Below are positions 18,045-28,281 of a stretch of 64,000 nt of DNA, in pieces. Numbering within the stretch: the first letter of the stretch is position 1; each line of letters starts with the position of its first letter. The notes beneath the pieces were generated by a model that had not been told where the DNA came from, did not search any database, and was given only the letters and a program-made list of their open reading frames with translations. A program made the translations under genes and the position numbers. This DNA is from Yersinia canariae (lineage in GTDB: Bacteria > Pseudomonadota > Gammaproteobacteria > Enterobacterales > Enterobacteriaceae). Location of the stretch: NCBI RefSeq assembly GCF_009831415.1, contig NZ_CP043727.1:682001-746000 (forward strand). Reading direction: 5' to 3'.

Positions 18045-19065
18045 TCAGCGCCTTGGAGCCAGGATGTCGCCAATGGATTTGGCCCGGCAGAATGAGCTTA
18101 TTTTGTGCCAAAGGTGTTTCGGCAATAAGCGCGGTTATCATCTCGAAGCTATGGCGAGCCAACCCTTGGCAATCCTGGGCGATGGTATCTATTTTTAATG
18201 GCAAACAATCAAACAGATAGTGGTCATCAAAGCTGCAAAGATGAATATCACTGTCCATTAACTGATGCTGATTAAGATAGCGCAGCACCCCTTCCAACAG
18301 GCCACAGGCGGCGGTAAATACGGCTTTGGGAGGGCGGCCCAATTGGGCACAAAGCTGGGCAATCATTTCATAACCGGAGCTGGGCAAATAATGGCCGTTG
18401 AGGATCCACTCCGGGCGACATTCGATACCCGCTTGTTTCAGCCCTTGCTGGAAGCCGGCTAAACGGTCTCTCGTCGGCGAAATTCGGGGCTGGCCGCCGA
18501 GAAAGTAAAACTCTTGCGGGTGTTGGCGCGCAACGTTTTCGACCAAAGTTGTGGTAGAAGAGATGGAATCGGTGATAACCAACGGCAATTCTGACTCACC
18601 AATCAATCGGTCCATTTGCACGACCGGCAAGCGAGCATTAATTTTTTGATATTCGCCGTCATTGAGTTGGCTGGAGGCCACAATCAGGCCATCGACCTGG
18701 CGCTGTACCAAGCTGTTTACGGCCATCATTTCTTGGCCGGGGTTTTCGTCGGTGCAGGCGATAAGCAGCTGTAATCCTGCTTCGCGACATAGCATTTCCA
18801 GCTCACGCGAAATGAGTGCAAAGCCGTGGTTAGTCATCTCTGGCACCACCAACCCTATGGTGTGGCTGCGGGTTGAGCGCAGAGAGCGGGCGTGGAAACT
18901 CGGCTGATAGTTATGTTCGCTGGCCAGAGCAATAATACGATCCCGCGTTTCGTCCGAAACACGATATTCCTTGCTACGTCCATTGAGCACCAGACTGGTG
19001 GTCGACTTCGACACACCAGCCAGCTTGGCAATATCGTTGATGGTAATACGTTTATTGTTTTTCAC
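18031..19065 (-). CDS. scrR: LacI-family sucrose operon repressor ScrR
   Basis: Represses the scr genes; released by fructose or fructose-1-phosphate in known systems. The 344 residues have an N-terminal LacI helix-turn-helix ([18 protein letters not shown], from residue 7) and the periplasmic-binding-protein-like effector domain starting near [12 protein letters not shown]. Position directly after scrB (46 bp) is the arrangement known from Klebsiella and plasmid pUR400 scr regulons. Likely operators with core AACCGGTT lie upstream of scrY, with a half-conserved one upstream of scrK. Its 3' end overlaps the start of dhaR by 14 bp in another frame, which may place dhaR under partial control of scr transcription. 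Confidence 0.93.
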   Translation of the reverse strand: MKNNKRITINDIAKLAGVSKSTTSLVLNGRSKEYRVSDETRDRIIALASEHNYQPSFHARSLRSTRSHTIGLVVPEMTNHGFALISRELEMLCREAGLQLLIACTDENPGQEMMAVNSLVQRQVDGLIVASSQLNDGEYQKINARLPVVQMDRLIGESELPLVITDSISSTTTLVENVARQHPQEFYFLGGQPRISPTRDRLAGFQQGLKQAGIECRPEWILNGHYLPSSGYEMIAQLCAQLGRPPKAVFTAACGLLEGVLRYLNQHQLMDSDIHLCSFDDHYLFDCLPLKIDTIAQDCQGLARHSFEMITALIAETPLAQNKLILPGQIHWRHPGSKALNEQF

Positions 19066-19111
19066 AGATTAATGTTTTTCACCGGGTGAATCTGTCGCCT
19101 TGAAAGATAAT

Positions 19112-20521
19112 TCATTCTAACATGGGCGAAGACAACAGCCAGTGTTGGACACACAGTTCGGCACTTCCGCCAAAAATTGCTTGTGGCGGTTCTGTCGGGA
19201 AATAACTTGAGGTCATAACTGCCTCACCCTGATTGATAAAAATTTCTATGCTGCAACGGTCGCAAAGTAGCTGTAACTGTTGCAATTGACCACGCCAGTA
19301 ACGGAATTCTTGCAATCCGGTGCGCAGATTATTGCGGCTCAGGATCAAGCGCGCACCATCCCATTCCAACACCAGCGCATTGCCCAATGAGAGGGTAAAT
19401 GGCGCGCTGACGTCGATTATCATTTCAGCATTGCTGATAGGCAGAAGTGGCGCATTTTGAGCACGGCCTTGCCACTGGTGGTATTCACGACGTAGCGCAG
19501 TTAATTCGCGAGCCGGTTGCTGAATCAGTTTGTCACCGTTGAGGCTCAACTCGCGTGGGCAGGTCATGGTGTGGATCCAGCCATAGGCTACTGTCGGTTG
19601 GTACAACTCATCTTCGTCTGGAATACCCATCCAGCCAAATAATAAGCGGCGACCATCAGCGGCCAGTGTGGTTTGTGGCGCGTAGAATTCAAAACCGGCA
19701 TCCAGTTCATGGAAATCCTGATGATTAAAGGTGCTGTTGGCATAATCCAATTGGCCCAGCAGATAACCCGCCTGAAAGGTATTACGATAACGCTCTGCTT
19801 CGGCGGGTATACCTTGTGGGCAGAAAATCAAAACGTCCTTATTTGCCAAGGTGAACAGGTCGGGGCATTCCCACATATAACCAAAAGGCCCAAGCCCACC
19901 CAGACCGGAACCGGCAATTTCGCCTAAGTTATGCCATTCATGCAAATCATCCGAGCACAGCAGCAGAACCTTGCCTTGCAGTTGCTTATCTTGAGCCCCC
20001 AACACCATGTACCACAGGCCGTCGTGCTGCCAGACTTTCGGGTCGCGCACATGGCCGGTATAGCCCGCAGGCAATGGGAGCACCGGCCCTAATTTGTCAA
20101 ATTCTCCGCGCTCATTTTCCTGCGCCAAACATTGAAATGCGGTGCGGGAGCCATCGGGATATTTCACATTACCGGTATAAATCAGGGTGATAAGATCATC
20201 AGCAATCACTGCCGAACCGGAGTAACAGCCATGACTTTCATAGGCTTCGCTCGGCACCAATGCCACCGGCTGATGTTCCCAATGAACCAAATCAGTGCTG
20301 CGCCAGTGGCCCCAATATTTACTGCCATGGCGGCAATCCAGCGGGTTCCATTGATAAAACAGATGATAATAGCCAGCATGATAAATAAATCCGTTGGGAT
20401 CATTCAGCAACCCGACGCAAGGCGCCAGGTGCCAGCCCGGCCGGTGCGGGTCTTGCAATGCGCGGCACTGACCGCGCATCACTGCCAGCGTAAGATGTTT
20501 AAGCAAACTGGCTTCTTGCAT
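19112..20521 (-). CDS. scrB: Sucrose-6-phosphate hydrolase (invertase)
   Basis: Cytoplasmic glycoside hydrolase of family 32 that splits sucrose-6-phosphate from ScrA into glucose-6-phosphate and fructose. The 469 residues show the family triad: nucleophile Asp41 in GLLNDPNGF, the stabilising RDP motif at 159-161 (GHVRDPKVW), and acid/base Glu218 in MWECPDLF. A five-bladed propeller is followed by a beta-sandwich domain from about residue 330. Its ATG overlaps the scrA stop by one base (TAATG), so the two are translationally coupled. Confidence 0.96.
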   Translation of the reverse strand: MQEASLLKHLTLAVMRGQCRALQDPHRPGWHLAPCVGLLNDPNGFIYHAGYYHLFYQWNPLDCRHGSKYWGHWRSTDLVHWEHQPVALVPSEAYESHGCYSGSAVIADDLITLIYTGNVKYPDGSRTAFQCLAQENERGEFDKLGPVLPLPAGYTGHVRDPKVWQHDGLWYMVLGAQDKQLQGKVLLLCSDDLHEWHNLGEIAGSGLGGLGPFGYMWECPDLFTLANKDVLIFCPQGIPAEAERYRNTFQAGYLLGQLDYANSTFNHQDFHELDAGFEFYAPQTTLAADGRRLLFGWMGIPDEDELYQPTVAYGWIHTMTCPRELSLNGDKLIQQPARELTALRREYHQWQGRAQNAPLLPISNAEMIIDVSAPFTLSLGNALVLEWDGARLILSRNNLRTGLQEFRYWRGQLQQLQLLCDRCSIEIFINQGEAVMTSSYFPTEPPQAIFGGSAELCVQHWLLSSPMLE

Positions 20522-21891
20522 TATTCGCTGTCCGTTTTGTATTTAAGTAGCAAGGAAATAATAAACGCCGCACCAAAGGAAATTACCAGCCCAATCAGAT
20601 AGTTAATTATAGAATTCCCTTGCACGATGGCAATGCCGGGGATGCCGGTCAAGCCCACTGCTGTCATATTGACATGATTAGCTACTACCCATGCACCTCC
20701 TAATGCCCCGCCCGCCAGTGCGGCGAGGAAGGGTTTGATAAAGCGCAGGTTTATCCCGAAAATCGCAGCTTCAGTGATCCCCAGCATGGCGGAAAATGCT
20801 GAGGGGATCACGATGGCCTTAATCTTGGTATCACGAGTTTTAAAGTAGACCGCCAGACACGCCCCGCCTTGTGCGACGTTCGCCATCGACCAGATGGGCA
20901 GCAGGAAATTGACACCAATATTCGGGTTGCCCAATAAACCAGCTTCGATTGCATGGAAACTATGGTGGATACCGGTTATCACGATAACGGAATAAAGCCC
21001 ACCAAACAGTAACCCGGCCAGCCAACCCGCATGGGTAATCAAGGTGCTGAGCACCAGTGAAATCCCGTCACCCAGCACACGTCCCGCAGGGCCGATAAAC
21101 AGCAGCGCAACAAAGCCGGTAATAATGACTGTCAAAAATGGCGTGAGAATTAAATCCAGCGCATCCGGAATGATTTTGCGCAGGCGTTTTTCCAACATGC
21201 TCATAAACCACACCGCCAGCAGGACGGGGAATACCGTGCCCTGATAGCCAATCATTGCCACCTCCATACCGAAGAAATTCATGGTATGGAAACCGCCCGC
21301 CACTCCCCAGGCATTGGTCAGTGCCGGGTGGGTCAAAATGCCGCCTAGAGTGGCGCCCAGATAGGGATTACCGCCAAACTCTTTGGCGGCGGTAAATCCA
21401 ATCAAAATAGGCAAAATAATGAAGGCGGCGGAGCTGAACATATCCAGCATGATAAACAGCGCGCTGTTGGCATCGGCCCAGCCATAGGTTTTGACCATGC
21501 CGAGCAAGCCCATTAACAAACCGGAGGCGACAATCGCCGGGATGATAGGGACAAAAATATTAGAAAGCAGCCGGGCAATGCGCTGGAATGGGTTCAGTTT
21601 ACGGGCTGCGGCATCGGCAGCTTCTGATTTACTGGATTCATTGATGCCTGCCACTTTAATAAATTCTGCATAAACTTTATTCACCAGTCCGGTGCCGAAA
21701 ATAATTTGTAATTGCCCGGCATTGCTAAAGCAGCCTTTGACGCCTTCGACTTTTTCCACTGCTGATTTTTGCACCAGTGAGTCATCAGCCAGCACCAAAC
21801 GTAAACGGGTCGCACAGTGCGCTGCACTGACAATATTGTCTTTACCGCCGAGTAATGGGAGCAGAGCCTTTGCGGTCTCATTAATATTCAT
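20521..21891 (-). CDS. scrA: PTS sucrose-specific EIIBC component
   Basis: Inner-membrane permease that imports sucrose and phosphorylates it at C6 of glucose. The 456 residues consist of an N-terminal EIIB domain with phosphorylated Cys26 in AAHCATRLRL, then an EIIC domain of about 10 membrane segments including LLMGLLGMVKTYG and GIHHSFHAIEAGL. There is no EIIA domain, so phosphate must come from the glucose EIIA (Crr), as known for the scr system. It follows scrY after 68 bp and overlaps scrB by one base. Confidence 0.96.
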   Translation of the reverse strand: MNINETAKALLPLLGGKDNIVSAAHCATRLRLVLADDSLVQKSAVEKVEGVKGCFSNAGQLQIIFGTGLVNKVYAEFIKVAGINESSKSEAADAAARKLNPFQRIARLLSNIFVPIIPAIVASGLLMGLLGMVKTYGWADANSALFIMLDMFSSAAFIILPILIGFTAAKEFGGNPYLGATLGGILTHPALTNAWGVAGGFHTMNFFGMEVAMIGYQGTVFPVLLAVWFMSMLEKRLRKIIPDALDLILTPFLTVIITGFVALLFIGPAGRVLGDGISLVLSTLITHAGWLAGLLFGGLYSVIVITGIHHSFHAIEAGLLGNPNIGVNFLLPIWSMANVAQGGACLAVYFKTRDTKIKAIVIPSAFSAMLGITEAAIFGINLRFIKPFLAALAGGALGGAWVVANHVNMTAVGLTGIPGIAIVQGNSIINYLIGLVISFGAAFIISLLLKYKTDSE

Positions 21892-21959
21892 TATATCCCT
21901 CGCACATCAAATAGGTTTCCCGCCGTGGCAGCCAATCCCCTGCTCACAGCGGGGAATTG

Positions 21960-23560
<1,601 letters not shown>

Positions 23561-23605
23561 CATGGTTAACATACGGGCGATCAGTCAGGATTAGCAAAAC
23601 ATTTT

Positions 23606-23640
23606 GCTAACCCGGTTCAGCTATTGTGATCTGCACTACA
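23606..23640. promoter_or_regulatory. ScrR operator 2 and adjacent CRP-like site upstream of scrY
   Basis: GCTAACCCGGTTCAGC (23606-23621) is an imperfect palindrome of the same type as operator 1, 60 bp away. TGTGATCTGCACTACA (23625-23640) follows the CRP pattern TGTGA-N6-TCACA with two mismatches in the right half. This fits catabolite control of scrYAB. Confidence 0.55.
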
Positions 23641-23794
23641 AATCGAGTGATATGACGAGAGAAGCAAAGCAGTGAAAGGGATTCTATGTTCTGAACGAAT
23701 ATACTCAGAAGTGTGGCGTGAGCTGGGTGTTTAGCAAAGGCTGATGAGTTACTGAGAAAGTTGGATGCCAACTCAGGGCATCCGCTATCGAGTA

Positions 23795-24730
23795 TTAATG
23801 TTCGCGTTGTAGAAAATGTAACAATTCCAGTGCATTAGGTAAGGCTGTCATTGCCCCTTTAGCCGTGGTGGCTAGAGCGCCGCATGCTTGTGCTTGCTTG
23901 ATAACCGCACTTAAATCCCGGCTCTGATACCAGTCGGGTTGTTGCGATAATCCCGCGAGCAGCCCGGCAACAAATGCATCTCCAGCCCCGGTCGTGTCTA
24001 CTGGGGTAATTTTCCAACTGGCATATTTTTTCACCTCTCGGCGGTTATGCACCCAAACACCTTCAGCCCCCAATGTGACCAGCAGTAATTTACAGCAATA
24101 ATCCGCCATAAAGTGCTCCATGGCCGTGGCGATATCTTGATTAGGGCAGATAAAATCCAACTCTTCGCGCGATAGTTTTACAACATCAGCTAACTGCAAA
24201 GCTTGCTGCAAGCAGGGGAGTAGCTCTTGTGGTTCACGCCAGATATCGGCCCGAATATTGGGATCAAAACTGACCCAACCCCCATCTGCCTTGATGCGGC
24301 GCATGGCTTCAAATGCCGTGCTACGGCTGGGTTCCTGGCTCAATGCGATGGAGCACAGATGCAGCCATTGCTTAGGTTTAAATTCAGGTAAGTCATCAGG
24401 TTGTAGGAACAAATCGGCACTTGGCACCACCATAAATGTGAATGTGCGCTCGCCTTGTTGATCCAAATCCACGACCACGGTTGAGGTTCGGTGATTCGAA
24501 TCCAGTGTCATTGCGCGGATATCAACATTTTCCTGCTGTAAAACTTGCTGCATAAAGCGGCCAAAGCTGTCTTGCCCAACTCGACCAATAAATGCACTTT
24601 TGCCGCCCAATCTGGCAATGCCCACTGCAACATTGGCCGGAGCTCCACCCGGACATTTAAGGTAACTATTTGAATTTTCAGGGACGAGATCAATTACAGC
24701 ATCGCCTAAAACCCAAACGGTATTTTCCAT
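23795..24730 (-). CDS. scrK: Fructokinase ScrK (PfkB family)
   Basis: Phosphorylates the fructose released by ScrB to fructose-6-phosphate in the cytoplasm. The 311 residues carry both PfkB signatures: the N-terminal GGAPANVAVGIARLGG (28-43) and the C-terminal DTTGAGDAFVAGLLAG, with anion hole GAGD at 248-251 and catalytic Asp251. scrK lies upstream of scrY on the same strand with a 293-bp gap containing the scrY control region, so it is probably a separate transcript or partly read through. A half-conserved ScrR operator is at 24777-24789. Confidence 0.94.
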   Translation of the reverse strand: MENTVWVLGDAVIDLVPENSNSYLKCPGGAPANVAVGIARLGGKSAFIGRVGQDSFGRFMQQVLQQENVDIRAMTLDSNHRTSTVVVDLDQQGERTFTFMVVPSADLFLQPDDLPEFKPKQWLHLCSIALSQEPSRSTAFEAMRRIKADGGWVSFDPNIRADIWREPQELLPCLQQALQLADVVKLSREELDFICPNQDIATAMEHFMADYCCKLLLVTLGAEGVWVHNRREVKKYASWKITPVDTTGAGDAFVAGLLAGLSQQPDWYQSRDLSAVIKQAQACGALATTAKGAMTALPNALELLHFLQREH

Positions 24731-24776
24731 GATAAACCCCTATCTTCTTCAATCCTATTTGCTGCTAAAAGTAGAA

Positions 24777-24789
24777 GAATCGGTTTAGC
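24777..24789. promoter_or_regulatory. Probable ScrR operator upstream of scrK
   Basis: GAATCGGTTTAGC; on the minus strand GCTAAACCGATTC, matching the left half of the scrY operator exactly and the right half partly. It lies 46 bp before the scrK start. Confidence 0.5.
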
Positions 24790-24918
24790 AAAGCAACAAA
24801 ATAATTTGTTATCCCATAAAACCGTGAATAACATCTTTAAAAAAGAATTTATTGCCACGCCGAAGACAATCATTTAATTATTTGAAAAGATAGGGATTGT
24901 CATTAGCATTCAACTATC

Positions 24919-25341
24919 TTAATGGATGGTATCCCGCTGGCAGTCGCGCCTTATGGTCAGCTTGATGGGCGTCGACGTGATATGTCATTCAAATGTATTC
25001 ATCAGAAGTTAGCTGCAACACATCAGTAATCATATCCGCTGGACGCACCAGGGGCGGCGGCTCATGAAAGCGTGGAGTTGGCATTTAGTTATGATTTGAG
25101 TGAATTCAATTCAGTGCTGAATGGGATAAGTGTTTCCTTTGGGTCTGGAATTTGGATAGCTACGCCAATTCCCAGGTATTATGGTGTGGAACACTCGCGC
25201 AGAATATAATTTTGGCCCAGCTTGGCCGAGCCTGACATTAGGGGCAGGGGTGAAAACTTGTTTGATCAGCGCTATCTTATTCGTTCCAATGATACCAATT
25301 CTGGTAAGTATGTCGGTCATCCGCATACTTTCTTTGTCTAA
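24919..25341 (+). pseudogene. Remnant of a TonB-dependent receptor gene
   Basis: Fragments of one receptor are spread over several frames. At 24922 the frame reads MDGIPLAVAPYGQLDGRR, like the plug-domain motif of FecA-type siderophore receptors (DGIP-APYGQ). From about 25051 another reads AHESVELAFSYDLSEF then LNGISVSFG. After a frameshift near 25195 comes EYNFGPAWPSLTLGAGVK, and after a further one-base shift near 25259 the terminal strand region NLFDQRYLIRSNDTNSGKY ... GHPHTFFV, with stop at 25339-25341. The plug is joined to the last barrel strands with most of the gene (about 500 codons) deleted. No function is possible. It once belonged to an iron-uptake locus, which fits the Fur boxes nearby. 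Confidence 0.65.
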
Positions 25342-25464
25342 GGATAAATTGCCTTCTAATTTATCTATTTAGGATAATCCCGGCGAGTGAGTTATTTGTC
25401 GTGCTTATGTATTCCTCTCTCGCTCAGTCTTGAGAACTTTCCACAGAATGGCCCATATCATAAT

Positions 25465-25483
25465 ATAAATGATAATCATTATT
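25465..25483. promoter_or_regulatory. Orphan Fur box
   Basis: ATAAATGATAATCATTATT matches the 19-bp Fur consensus GATAATGATAATCATTATC at 15 positions, with the core TGATAATCATTA intact. No intact gene starts within 300 bp downstream; the next CDS is convergent. It may be the left-over promoter of a lost iron gene. The rest of 25342-25782 shows no gene. Confidence 0.6.
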
Positions 25484-25782
25484 CCTATTCTGTTATTAGA
25501 ATAATATTTCTATTGGCCGAGAAAGTAACTTTCATCGGAAGATAGATGAGCACTGAGACGAAAGTAATAGCCCTATATCATTCAAAGGCTAATTGCTTTC
25601 TTAACGTGAAATCAGAATGATTAACTTAAATAGAGATTATCTACCCACTGATAAACCAGTGGTTTAATTTTGTCTATGTAATAACACGGATTAATAACAG
25701 AATAAAAGAGCAATATAATACCGCAGTATTCAGCTCAACCGTTCACAAGAAAGTTAATCATTGAGCTCCCCATTCAATCATT

Positions 25783-26886
25783 TTATCCGAGGGGGGATTC
25801 AATCTTTGATAAATTATCTTCGGCAAACGCGACCTTATTTCGCCCATCTTTTTTAGCCCGATAAAGTGCTTCATCCGCAGCTTTGAGTGAAGAGGCCAGA
25901 TCATAGGATTGCAAAGGAGATATCCCCGCGCTTAAGGTGACGGTCGTGGACACTTTGTGATTGAAAACATGTGGAATATCAAGGCTTAATACTCGCTGCC
26001 GTACACGCTCAGCTAACTGGGTGGCATACTCTTCGCTTACATGTGTCAGCAACACTAAAAACTCTTCGCCACCATAGCGCACCACGATATCACGCGAACG
26101 CACAGCATCACGAATCGCTGCCGCCACCCGCACTAGAGCTTGGTCTCCCATGGTATGACCATAGTTATCGTTATAGGCCTTAAAATGGTCGATATCCAGT
26201 AGTAATACATAATGATTACCGGGAGACTGCGCGAGTAATGTCTCCAGTTTATTTTCCAATCCACGGCGGTTATATAAACTGGTGAGCGGATCTATCATGC
26301 TTAAATCACTGAATTTTTCTCTTTCATTATAAAGGTGTACAACAAGTTTACGGGTGAAATCATCACTACGGCGCAACATTAAATGATGCAAAGAGAAGCC
26401 AATCAGAGGCAGCATAATTGTGAATATGATGCGGAAAATATTTTGGAAGTCATCCAAAAAAATAACAGTTAATGCAGAGGGGGCGGAATGCAAACAAAAA
26501 GCGAGAAAGTTATCAGATAGGGCAATTGTGCCGATAAAGAAAATCGTAAACAGACTAAGTAATAAGTAGTTATTTTCATTTGCCCCCAGATACTCGTATT
26601 TCAGAATGACTTGCCAGGCCCAAAGTACGCCTATGATAATTGAAAATAAATTCAATTTATCGGCATAATTCTTCGAAATGAAAATCAAATATGCAGCTGC
26701 GCTGAGACTGATAACCGTGATCATGATGATAGGTAATGTCACGACGGGCGTTTCAGGGGACGGTAATATCATACTAAAAATAGCTGACGACGCATTAAGA
26801 AATAGAAAAAGCAATAAAGAGAGCCGATGCTTACTTTTCAGAAGCTGATCGTAGGAATGGCTATTCATGTTCAATTCACTCTGCAT
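25783..26886 (-). CDS. Membrane-bound diguanylate cyclase (GGDEF)
   Basis: Synthesises c-di-GMP from two GTP at the inner membrane. The 367 residues have an N-terminal region of about six hydrophobic segments (22-170) without a recognisable sensor family, a short linker, and a C-terminal GGDEF domain (about 190-355). The active-site motif is GGEEF at 272-276, a functional variant. The inhibitory I-site RSRD lies at 263-266, exactly five residues upstream, so product feedback is expected. A second Met at residue 7 is an alternative start. It stands alone, with no partner in the neighbourhood, between the decayed receptor and yjjZ. A second cyclase is encoded at 53056-54357. Confidence 0.9.
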   Translation of the reverse strand: MQSELNMNSHSYDQLLKSKHRLSLLLFLFLNASSAIFSMILPSPETPVVTLPIIMITVISLSAAAYLIFISKNYADKLNLFSIIIGVLWAWQVILKYEYLGANENNYLLLSLFTIFFIGTIALSDNFLAFCLHSAPSALTVIFLDDFQNIFRIIFTIMLPLIGFSLHHLMLRRSDDFTRKLVVHLYNEREKFSDLSMIDPLTSLYNRRGLENKLETLLAQSPGNHYVLLLDIDHFKAYNDNYGHTMGDQALVRVAAAIRDAVRSRDIVVRYGGEEFLVLLTHVSEEYATQLAERVRQRVLSLDIPHVFNHKVSTTVTLSAGISPLQSYDLASSLKAADEALYRAKKDGRNKVAFAEDNLSKIESPLG

Positions 26887-27189
26887 AATGGCGTGCTGTC
26901 AGTAGACAAATAAACAATATCTTCATGAAGCCCCTTTATTTGAGCATCACGATAAATAGTTTTTTTAAGTAATTATTTTTGTTTGAATCTTTTTAACACT
27001 GCTTTAGGAATTTTCTTAGTCAAAATTATCATTTTTGTCTCAGCCTGTCATCATGATGTCGATCAACTAATCAATTTACTCCTCTAAATCTGATATATCG
27101 ATGGTATCAATGGCTCAGGGGCAGCTAAACCACACATTTTGTCATGACAACTTCATGATGCAGACTCTTCCAGAGTAATATATGATATT
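26887..27189. other. Intergenic region without a gene
   Basis: Separates the divergent diguanylate cyclase and yjjZ genes. AT-rich, no ORF of note. The yjjZ promoter (TATGAT-type -10 at 27181-27186) is at its right end. Confidence 0.4.
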
Positions 27190-27208
27190 GGTTATCATTA
27201 TCATTATC
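27190..27208 (-). promoter_or_regulatory. Fur box upstream of yjjZ
   Basis: On the minus strand GATAATGATAATGATAACC: two exact GATAAT hexamers and a third near match, 15 of 19 to the Fur consensus. It overlaps the probable promoter (-10-like TATGAT at 27181) and lies 18 bp before the yjjZ ATG. Confidence 0.75.
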
Positions 27209-27226
27209 ACTTGAGTGGAGATCATT

Positions 27227-27511
27227 ATGATTACAGCCAGATTTTCAGCTTACCGTTCATGGGGGATAAGTGGTTTATTAAGTCGTGGGATGTCCAGTGG
27301 CTGGGGGATGTTACTGCCTGTTGCTTTGCTACCGGTATTGGGGTGGGCTGATATTACTGTGGGTCAGTTGCGAGTGCTGATTGTGGTCGCTATGCTGGCG
27401 ACGGTGAGCATGCTTTATCACACGCGGTTGCGGCACTTTTTATTACTGCCATCTTGTCTGGCGCTTTTGGCGGGTTTTGTCGCAATATTGATGCACAATG
27501 GCATCCATTGA
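27227..27511 (+). CDS. yjjZ: Small membrane protein, DUF1435 family (YjjZ)
   Basis: A 94-residue protein with three hydrophobic segments, ending in a short polar tail (LMHNGIH), probably in the inner membrane. No catalytic motif; function unknown. The ATG at 27227 is chosen because GGAG lies 6 bases in front; an upstream in-frame start at 27215 would overlap it. Identity with E. coli yjjZ is inferred from position next to the leuQPV tRNA genes and rsmC, and from the strong Fur box, since yjjZ lies next to the Fur-regulated fhuF in E. coli. fhuF itself is missing here. Expression should rise under iron starvation. Confidence 0.7.
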   Translation: MITARFSAYRSWGISGLLSRGMSSGWGMLLPVALLPVLGWADITVGQLRVLIVVAMLATVSMLYHTRLRHFLLLPSCLALLAGFVAILMHNGIH

Positions 27512-27565
27512 CAGAGCAGAACTATAAAGAAAGGGTTTAATAGGTGCTGATATGAGAAATCATCG

Positions 27566-27652
27566 TGGTGCGAAGGGAGGGACTTGAACCCTCACGTCCG
27601 TAAGAACACTAACACCTGAAGCTAGCGCGTCTACCAATTCCGCCACCATCGC
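27566..27652 (-). tRNA. leuV: tRNA-Leu (CAG), copy 3
   Basis: 87 nt with encoded CCA. The minus strand begins GCGATGGTGGCGG and pairs with the 3' acceptor CCTTCGC-ACCA. The anticodon loop TTCAGGT gives anticodon CAG; a long variable arm is present as in class II leucine tRNAs. Identical to the two copies upstream and last in the transcript. Confidence 0.96.
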
Positions 27653-27680
27653 CCAAATGATTTCTTACTGCTGTGCCCAT

Positions 27681-27738
27681 TATACTTCAAACTGCATGTG
27701 CGTTTACCGCCTTGCTGCAACTCGAATGACTTTGGGAC
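27681..27738. repeat. Internally deleted ERIC-like repeat
   Basis: About 58 bp beginning TATACTTCAAACTGCA and ending CTGCAACTCGAATGACTTTG, i.e. the two outer parts of the Yersinia-type ERIC palindrome joined without the centre. It lies in the 127-bp spacer between two leucine tRNA genes. Confidence 0.6.
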
Positions 27739-27779
27739 TATCTTGAAAAGAGTAAAACTTAGGATTTATATCACCAGCT

Positions 27780-27866
27780 TGGTGCGAAGGGAGGGACTTG
27801 AACCCTCACGTCCGTAAGAACACTAACACCTGAAGCTAGCGCGTCTACCAATTCCGCCACCATCGC
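27780..27866 (-). tRNA. leuP: tRNA-Leu (CAG), copy 2
   Basis: 87 nt, same sequence as the flanking copies, anticodon CAG, CCA encoded. Middle gene of the three-gene transcript, 127 bp from copy 3 and 171 bp from copy 1. Confidence 0.96.
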
Positions 27867-27888
27867 ATGTGCTGTGCAATATAAATCA

Positions 27889-28011
27889 TTCCCTTCATAT
27901 TTGAACCCGCAGGGGTTAGTTTCACGACTCATCCAAATCACTTACTTGAGTAAGTTTATCGGGATGGGGTTGCTCACGGCTTACCTGCAATTCAAATTAC
28001 TTTGGGTATTT
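27889..28011. repeat. ERIC-like repeat between leucine tRNA genes
   Basis: About 123 bp with the centre AATCACTTACTTGAGTAAG and ends TTCATATTTGAACCCGCAGG and CTGCAATTCAAATTACTTTG. Divergent from the usual ERIC sequence but with the same palindromic layout. An apparent 61-residue ORF across it is spurious. Confidence 0.7.
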
Positions 28012-28037
28012 ACTGCTGATTATTCAAAAAGACTGTT

Positions 28038-28124
28038 TGGTGCGAAGGGAGGGACTTGAACCCTCACGTCCGTAAGAACACTAACACCTGAAGCTAGCGC
28101 GTCTACCAATTCCGCCACCATCGC
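28038..28124 (-). tRNA. leuQ: tRNA-Leu (CAG), copy 1
   Basis: 87 nt, identical to the other two copies, anticodon CAG, CCA encoded. First gene after the stable-RNA promoter at 28164-28191. Confidence 0.96.
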
Positions 28125-28163
28125 GTACCGGAACATGACTTTTTGATACAACCACGGGGGCGA

Positions 28164-28191
28164 ATTCTAGAGATTTTCGCGTTCAGGTCAA
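28164..28191 (-). promoter_or_regulatory. Stable-RNA promoter of the leucine tRNA operon
   Basis: On the minus strand TTGACC (28191-28186), 16-bp spacer, TAGAAT (28169-28164), followed by the GC-rich discriminator TCGCCCCCG, typical of stringently controlled tRNA promoters. Confidence 0.85.
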
Positions 28192-28281
28192 TACTTATTT
28201 CCCCTAAGCGGGACGTTCGCTGTAAAAAGCATCATATGTTGATCAAATGATTTGATTACCGGCGTTTTTCTTATTTTGGGC

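Noticed and set aside
27874..28059. 61-residue plus-strand ORF between leucine tRNA genes
   Set aside because: It runs through an ERIC-type repeat and into a tRNA gene; not a plausible protein.
27566..28124. Three near-identical 87-bp repeats as a possible CRISPR or integron array
   Set aside because: They are tRNA-Leu genes with cloverleaf pairing and anticodon CAG; spacers are ERIC remnants.
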